From Pirellulales bacterium (GTDB lineage Bacteria > Planctomycetota > Planctomycetia > Pirellulales > Lacipirellulaceae): DNA of 64,000 nt. The stretch is from NCBI GenBank assembly GCA_022841705.1, contig JALHQZ010000001.1, positions 1,302,001 to 1,366,000 on the forward strand. Direction: 5' to 3'. Below, piece after piece: positions 58,630-64,000 of this stretch. The notes under the pieces are model-generated. The model ran no database searches. It saw nothing but the letters and a program-made list of their open reading frames with translations, and was not told where the DNA came from. Position 1 is the stretch's first letter. Each line of letters opens with the position of its first letter. Both the position numbers and the translations under genes were made by a program.

Positions 58630-61600
58630 ATGTATCGCGGTGGTCGGTGGAATGTCGCCCCCTTGCTCGTTGCCCTGTTGATTGCGATCAGCAGAGGGCC
58701 GAGCGTAGCACGAGCGGCTGAGATTGACACGCTCGCCGCGGGATTCGAAGCTCCGCCCCGTTCAGCCCGGCCGCTTGTGTGGTGGCACTGGATGAATGGT
58801 TACGTCACGAAGGAAGGCATCACCGCCGATCTCGAAGCGATCGAGCGCATCGGACTTGCCGGCGCCCAAATGTTTACCGTCGCGCAAACCATGCACGACC
58901 CCGAGGGCCAACCGGTGCAAGGGCCAATCGCCTTTATGAGTCCCCAGTGGCGCGAGCTCGTTCGGCACGCGCTGGATGAAGGCGAGCGGCTCGGCCTCGA
59001 AATGTCCATCATGAATTGCGAAGGTTGGGGCCAAGCGGGCGGGCATTCGGTCACCCCAGCGCAGGGCATGCAGAAATTGGTCTGGACCGAAACGCAAATC
59101 ACTGGCGGACAGAACATCACACTCGACCTGCCACAACCAGCTGCGCCGATCGGATATTACCAAGATATAGCGCTGGTGGCTTTTCCAACTTCGCCCGGAG
59201 ATGAACAAACATCACCTCCCCTAGTGACGTGTTCAAGAAGTGAGCTGAAGCCGTTCAAGTTTGCTACGGATCGCACGAAGCGACTCGAGTTGCCCTTGCC
59301 GATGCCCGATGCGCCGCAGTGGGTGCAGCTCGATTTTGCCGAGCCGATGCTGTTCCGCTCAATTCGCATCGACATCGAAAAGATGCGAGACACCGGCGAC
59401 CCTGAGCAGTGGGAAGGCTCAGCGCTCCTCGACGCCGAGACCCGCCAGTTTCTCCGCACGTTCACCGGCCCTAAACGTTGGGAATTGCAAACGAGCAACG
59501 ATGGCCAAACATGGAATACTCTTGCGCCGATTTTTACCCACGGGACAACTTCACTCCCTGACGTCCGTTCGCGACACTTTCGCATTTGGATGCCGGTGCC
59601 CCCGCCACTAGCCGAGGAATTGCCGCTGAAGCGTAATCAGAACATTACAATCACTAACATCGCTTTGGCCGGGGCGCGGATTAATCGCCCCGAAGCTCGC
59701 ACCGGCCAATCGGTTAGCGCCGCGGTCCGGGAGTTCTCACCAAACTTACCGAATGACGCGGAGATCCCAAGCAGCGACCAAGTTGTCGATCTCACCGGTA
59801 AATCTAAGTGGGACGCTCCGCCAGGGCGCTGGACGGTACAACGCATTGGCCATGCAGCGACCGGTGCGCACATCGCAGCCGGGACCGTGGGGGGATTGGA
59901 AGCTGACAAGCTCAGCGCGACGGCGGTGCGTGAGCACCTGACGCGTGGCATGCTGTTGACAGTGCTGCACGACGCGGGCTCCCACGTTGGAGCCACACTC
60001 CAGACGGTGTTATGCGACAGTTGGGAGTCCGGCTACGAGAATTGGACGCCGCGCATGCGCGAAGAATTCCAGCAGCGCCGTGGCTATGCCATCGATCCGT
60101 GGCTCCCCGTGCTAACCGGTCAAGTCATTACCAGCACCGACCAGAGTGAGCGATTCCTCTGGGACTTTCGGCGCACGATCGCTGACTTGGTTGCCGAAAA
60201 CTATTACGGAACGCTCCGTGACTTCGCCCACGAACACAAACTGCTTGTTGCGGCCGAAGCCACGGGCCACGGGTTGCCGGCGGTTGTGGATCAACTCGAG
60301 TGCAAGGGCCGCACCGATGTGCCGATGGGAGAATTCTGGGTCAGCCGTCGCGACACGGACGACACCAAGGAAGCCGCTTCGGCGGCCCACGGCTACGGCA
60401 AGCCCATCGTCGCGGCGGAGTCGTTCACGTCAACGCCCGATGTAGCGTCATGGACGCGGGATCTTGCGGCGCTGAAGTCAGAAGGCGACTTGCAGTTTTG
60501 CATGGGTGTGAATCGATTTTGTCTGCATCGCTTCGCCCATCAACCGTGGCTCGACCGCGTGCCCGGCATGACAATGGGCCACTGGGGCGCCAATTTCGAT
60601 CGCACCAACACATGGTGGGAGGGGGCTCGAGATTGGGTGACCTATCTCGCGCGCTGCCAATATCTCTTGCAGCAAGGAACCTTCGTCGCCGATCTTTGTT
60701 ACTTCTACGGAGAAGAGGCGCCAGTCGGGCTGCGGATCAGTGAACTAACTCCGCCACCTCCAACGGGCTACGATTTCGATGTCTGCAGCGCCGAGTTGCT
60801 GCAGCAATTTGAAGTGGAGAGCGGGTTGCTCACTCTTCCCAGTGGCATGCGCTATCGCGTATTGGTGTTACCGACGCGCGAACGGATGACCCCGGCAGTG
60901 CTGCGAAAGATCCGCGAGTTGGTTCGGTCCGGCGCCACAATTATTGGCCCCCGGCCAACGAAATCTCCCAGCCTGGCCAACTACCCCGCCTGCGACGCCG
61001 AAGTAGAGAAGCTTGCCGCTGAAATTTGGGGCGAACCGCACAACGACACGAAGCCTGCGCACAAACTCGGCGTCGGCCGGGTGCTTGGGGCAGATGAATT
61101 GAGCGAAGCACTGGGAGTTCCACCTGACTTTACAACAACGGCCGCCGATTTGAAGTTCATTCACCGCCGTGTTGGCCCAACCGACATTTACTTCCTCTCC
61201 AACCAATCCGAGCAGCCCGTCGTCGCGCAGTGCTCCTTCCGTGTGACGGGGCGCGCGCCAGAAGTATGGCGTCCGGACAGCGGCCAACGTGAGTTTCCCG
61301 CGCAGTACACTAGCGCGGCAAGCCAGTCCACGCTGCCGATTTCACTGGCGGCAGGAGATTCGCTCTTCGTGATCTTCCGCTCTCCTTCACAGGCTGATCC
61401 GTTAGACTCAATTCAGCGCGCCGGGAAAGCCGTCTTGGCGATGCCGACGATTGTCGCGGACCGATATCAGGTGACCGTGTCTCAATCGGGAGCTTACCGC
61501 TTCACCACCACGAACGGGCGCGAGCGGACAGTGATCGTGGACGAGCTGCCCGCGACCGTCGAACTTACCGGTCCATGGGCGCTGCGCTTTCCCCCACAGC

Positions 61601-62064
61601 GTGGCGCGCCCGCAATGGCGACGCTCCCCGAGCTGGTTTCTTGGACCGAGTCGCCCCAGACCGGTATCAAATACTTTTCGGGCACAGCAACCTATGAAAT
61701 CGAGTTCGATTTTCCCTCGACTGCAATCAGCACAGGACGGCGGTTCACGCTCGACCTGGGCGCCGTGAAAAACCTTGCCGAAGTGACGCTCAACGAAGTT
61801 AAACTTGGAGGCTTGTGGAAACCGCCGTTTCATATCGAAGTTACGCCCGCAATCAAGCCCGGCCGCAATCAGTTAGCAATCCGCGTCACCAACCTTTGGC
61901 CCAACCGGATGATCGGCGATCTCCATGTTTCCCCTGCCGAGCGAGTGACGTGGACCACATTCAATCCGTACCAACCCGACTCACCGCTCCTGGAATCAGG
62001 ACTGCTTGGTCCGGTTCGGTTGGTGTCTTCGCAAGTTATTGAACTGCCTAGGGGCAAGCAGTAA
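58630..62064 (+). CDS. GH106-family alpha-L-rhamnosidase-like glycoside hydrolase
   Basis: 1144 residues, exported (signal peptide ending ARAAE near residue 31). The catalytic region carries motifs of GH106: WWHWMNGYVTKEGITADLEA, GLAGAQMFTVAQ, SIMNCEGWGQAGG, TPAQGMQKLVW and LCDSWESGYENWTPRMREEF. Such enzymes hydrolyse terminal alpha-L-rhamnose from plant or algal polysaccharides by an inverting mechanism. The C-terminal 120 residues form a galactose-binding-like sandwich (LDLGAVKNLAEVTLNEVKLG, AIRVTNLWPNRMIGDL). No sulfatase or other hydrolase gene is adjacent. Start at ATG 58630. The exact substrate is not known. Confidence 0.88.
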   Translation: MYRGGRWNVAPLLVALLIAISRGPSVARAAEIDTLAAGFEAPPRSARPLVWWHWMNGYVTKEGITADLEAIERIGLAGAQMFTVAQTMHDPEGQPVQGPIAFMSPQWRELVRHALDEGERLGLEMSIMNCEGWGQAGGHSVTPAQGMQKLVWTETQITGGQNITLDLPQPAAPIGYYQDIALVAFPTSPGDEQTSPPLVTCSRSELKPFKFATDRTKRLELPLPMPDAPQWVQLDFAEPMLFRSIRIDIEKMRDTGDPEQWEGSALLDAETRQFLRTFTGPKRWELQTSNDGQTWNTLAPIFTHGTTSLPDVRSRHFRIWMPVPPPLAEELPLKRNQNITITNIALAGARINRPEARTGQSVSAAVREFSPNLPNDAEIPSSDQVVDLTGKSKWDAPPGRWTVQRIGHAATGAHIAAGTVGGLEADKLSATAVREHLTRGMLLTVLHDAGSHVGATLQTVLCDSWESGYENWTPRMREEFQQRRGYAIDPWLPVLTGQVITSTDQSERFLWDFRRTIADLVAENYYGTLRDFAHEHKLLVAAEATGHGLPAVVDQLECKGRTDVPMGEFWVSRRDTDDTKEAASAAHGYGKPIVAAESFTSTPDVASWTRDLAALKSEGDLQFCMGVNRFCLHRFAHQPWLDRVPGMTMGHWGANFDRTNTWWEGARDWVTYLARCQYLLQQGTFVADLCYFYGEEAPVGLRISELTPPPPTGYDFDVCSAELLQQFEVESGLLTLPSGMRYRVLVLPTRERMTPAVLRKIRELVRSGATIIGPRPTKSPSLANYPACDAEVEKLAAEIWGEPHNDTKPAHKLGVGRVLGADELSEALGVPPDFTTTAADLKFIHRRVGPTDIYFLSNQSEQPVVAQCSFRVTGRAPEVWRPDSGQREFPAQYTSAASQSTLPISLAAGDSLFVIFRSPSQADPLDSIQRAGKAVLAMPTIVADRYQVTVSQSGAYRFTTTNGRERTVIVDELPATVELTGPWALRFPPQRGAPAMATLPELVSWTESPQTGIKYFSGTATYEIEFDFPSTAISTGRRFTLDLGAVKNLAEVTLNEVKLGGLWKPPFHIEVTPAIKPGRNQLAIRVTNLWPNRMIGDLHVSPAERVTWTTFNPYQPDSPLLESGLLGPVRLVSSQVIELPRGKQ

Positions 62065-62123
62065 ATCGACGAAAAAGGTCTACGACTTTTCGATCGCCTA
62101 GCGTCGTCAGCGTGCAAGGTGGT

Positions 62124-64000
62124 TCAACCCGTCGTCCGCATGCCCGCCGCAACGCCTTTGATGGTTAGCTGCGTCAGATGCTTCAGCTCCACAAACTCCG
62201 GCGAGTCGTCATCGCCCACGGCACGCAACCGGCGGCGGTGGACTTCGACTTGGATTAGATTGAGCGGATCGACATAACCGTTGCGCACCTGGATCGAGCG
62301 CTTGAGCCACGGCACATCGTCCAGCAGTTCGGCGCACCCGAGAATCTTGCGGACCGCTTCGCACGAGCGTTCGAACTCGGTCGCTAACAGCTCGCCAATT
62401 TCGGCCACGCCGGGCGCGTCACCCGCCGCTGCCAAGTAGCGGTGAAATACTGGCATGTTGGACTTCGCCAGCGCAAGCGCCGCGTTATCGATCGTCGCGC
62501 GGAAGAAGGGCCACTCATGATACAGCTTCGCCAATTCTTCAGTCTTGGCTGTCGTGTCCATATAACTTCCGAGCGAAGCGCCAAGTCCGTACCACGCCGG
62601 CAGCAAACAACGGCACTGGGTCCATGAAAAGACCCACGGAATGGCGCGCAAGTCTTCGATGCGATCACTGCTCTTGCGCTTCGCCGGCCGTGAGCCGATC
62701 GGCAAACCTTCAATCTCGCCAATCGGCGTGGCGAGGCGGAAGAAGGTGGTGAAGTGTGGATGATCGACCAATTGTCTGTAGGCGCCGTAAGAATCAGCCG
62801 CCAAAGTTCGCATGCGGTCACACCATCCGGCGGGCGTTTCTTTCATCGGATGGGTCACCGCCATTAGCACTGCCCATAAGACCTGCTCCAAGTGGCGGTG
62901 GGCAATCGCGGGATCGTCGTACCGTTCGGCCAGCACTTCGCCTTGCTCGGTAAGCCTCAGCGGGCCGTCGAACGTTTCGGGCGGAAGTGACAATATCCCG
63001 CGGGCCGCCGGACCGCCGCCGCGGCCGAGCGAACCACCTCGGCCGTGGAAGAATGTCACGCGCACGCCGTGCTCAGCGGCTGCACCGTGAAGCGCCATTT
63101 GCGCCTGCTGCAACCCCCAACACGCCGCCAGGTAGCCGCCATCCTTGGTGCTATCGGAGTAGCCAATCATTACGAGCTGCCGATCGCCCACGGCGCGCAG
63201 ATGTTCGCGGTAGGCGCCAATTGAAAGCAGCGTATTCAAAATCTCGGCGCCATGTTCCAAATCGCTGATAGTTTCAAACAGCGGCGCGAGGGGCAAGTTT
63301 CGCTGAGCGTCGCCTGGATCGCCACCATCCACCCGCGCGGACCACCGCCACAGCCACAACACGGTGAGAATGTCGCTCGGCGCGTGCGTCATACTCACCA
63401 CGTGCGCGCCGATCGCCTCCATGCCGTAAGCGCGCGCAACGCGGCGAATCACCGCGAAGAGCTCCAGCGTTTGGGCGGCTATCGGCGACAGATTCACCGG
63501 CGCCAAATTCGCCGCGATCGGCAATGTTTCGATTAACAGCTGCTGCCGCTGGCGTTCAGACAGCTCACCGTCCTGGTCAACCAATCCCGCAGCCGCCAGA
63601 ATTTCCACCATCACTTGGCGATAGACATCTGAATGCTGGCGAATATCGAGCCGCGTGGTGTGCAGTCCGAAGACCGCAATCTCATCGAGCCACGGCTGGA
63701 GTTCCGTCTCCGCAAGCTCCGCATCGCCCGCCGCCACGAGCGCGGCATGAAGCCGTGCAACATCTGCCGTTAATTCTCCGGAAGTAGGATAAGCGCCGGC
63801 CGGCGACGGTTGGCTCAACTGCACTTTGGCTGACTGTTCGAGTCGCCACTCGATAATCTTCAGCCAGCGGCGTGGTGTTTCCGGCAGCGGGATCGGCGTG
63901 ATGCGTTCGCTGCACTCGGGCCACCGAGCCGCGGCGGCGTCAATTGCCGTCGAGAGCGTGTCGAGCTCGGGGGCGTGCCGTGCAGACATACTCAGCGAGT
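62124..64000 (-). CDS. ppc: Phosphoenolpyruvate carboxylase, C-terminal part
   Basis: 621 residues are visible and the frame stays open to the window edge, so the N-terminal third (with the catalytic His of the TAHPT motif) lies outside. Visible motifs are SYSDSTKDGGYLAACWGL-like YSDSTKDGGYLAACWG, the flexible loop FFHGRGGSLGRGGGPA with its catalytic Arg, FSWTQCRCLLPAWYGLG and the C-terminal VRNGYVDPLNLIQVE. The end reads RTTG where most have NTG. The enzyme carboxylates phosphoenolpyruvate to oxaloacetate, replenishing the TCA cycle. Converges on the rhamnosidase gene. Confidence 0.95.
   Translation of the reverse strand, partial: SLSMSARHAPELDTLSTAIDAAAARWPECSERITPIPLPETPRRWLKIIEWRLEQSAKVQLSQPSPAGAYPTSGELTADVARLHAALVAAGDAELAETELQPWLDEIAVFGLHTTRLDIRQHSDVYRQVMVEILAAAGLVDQDGELSERQRQQLLIETLPIAANLAPVNLSPIAAQTLELFAVIRRVARAYGMEAIGAHVVSMTHAPSDILTVLWLWRWSARVDGGDPGDAQRNLPLAPLFETISDLEHGAEILNTLLSIGAYREHLRAVGDRQLVMIGYSDSTKDGGYLAACWGLQQAQMALHGAAAEHGVRVTFFHGRGGSLGRGGGPAARGILSLPPETFDGPLRLTEQGEVLAERYDDPAIAHRHLEQVLWAVLMAVTHPMKETPAGWCDRMRTLAADSYGAYRQLVDHPHFTTFFRLATPIGEIEGLPIGSRPAKRKSSDRIEDLRAIPWVFSWTQCRCLLPAWYGLGASLGSYMDTTAKTEELAKLYHEWPFFRATIDNAALALAKSNMPVFHRYLAAAGDAPGVAEIGELLATEFERSCEAVRKILGCAELLDDVPWLKRSIQVRNGYVDPLNLIQVEVHRRRLRAVGDDDSPEFVELKHLTQLTIKGVAAGMRTTG

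Overview
The window looks like a chromosome segment of a planctomycete, most likely of the Pirellulales. The signs are DUF1559 pseudopilin-like proteins, three secreted proteins with dockerin-like calcium repeats and PEP-CTERM anchors, many small lipoproteins, a Tad pilus locus, and very many short dispersed palindromic repeats. The DNA is GC-rich and most genes start with ATG, with a noticeable share of GTG and TTG. No phage, plasmid or CRISPR feature was seen; the only transposable element is a decayed IS21 fragment.

Region by region: 1-6.3 kb holds secreted and lipid-anchored proteins, the IS21 remnant and a tRNA-Cys. 6.4-11.6 kb (minus strand) is a lipid-modification operon: FAD oxidoreductase, DUF1365, cyclopropane-fatty-acid synthase, a second CFA-like methyltransferase and a DUF1295 membrane protein. 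11.6-14.8 kb pairs a ThDP-dependent acetolactate-synthase-like enzyme with an aldehyde dehydrogenase. 15-20.7 kb has a PPP phosphatase, a PEP-CTERM protein and an electron-transfer locus (diheme cytochrome, cupredoxin-like protein, tetraheme cytochrome). 21-37 kb is mostly metabolism and housekeeping: DAHP synthase, glutamate dehydrogenase, two STN-like membrane proteins, GMP synthase, SurE, a CPBP protease, an ApgM-type mutase and a four-ACT aspartokinase. 37.6-45.8 kb carries a PLP decarboxylase, the heme A / cytochrome oxidase assembly operon (ctaA, ctaB, an ABC-2 exporter, DUF420) and a DUF362 / terpene-cyclase-like pair.

46-58.3 kb is a Tad (Flp) pilus locus in the order flp, flp, cpaA, cpaB, cpaC, cpaE, cpaF, tadB, tadC, an unknown exported protein, tadD. 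It is preceded by a long leader containing a clear cyclic-di-GMP-I (GEMM) riboswitch and then a second RNA module with a multi-helix domain and an apparent H-type pseudoknot just before the first pilin gene. This points to direct c-di-GMP control of pilin expression and is the most interesting system here. The window ends with a GH106-like rhamnosidase and the C-terminal two thirds of PEP carboxylase.

A second theme is repeat content. At least five palindromic families occur, often as inverted pairs 30-100 nt apart, and several run into genes where they supply start codons, stop codons or short peptides such as RLRLSA. Because of this, some apparent N-terminal extensions are repeat translations and starts were moved downstream where possible.
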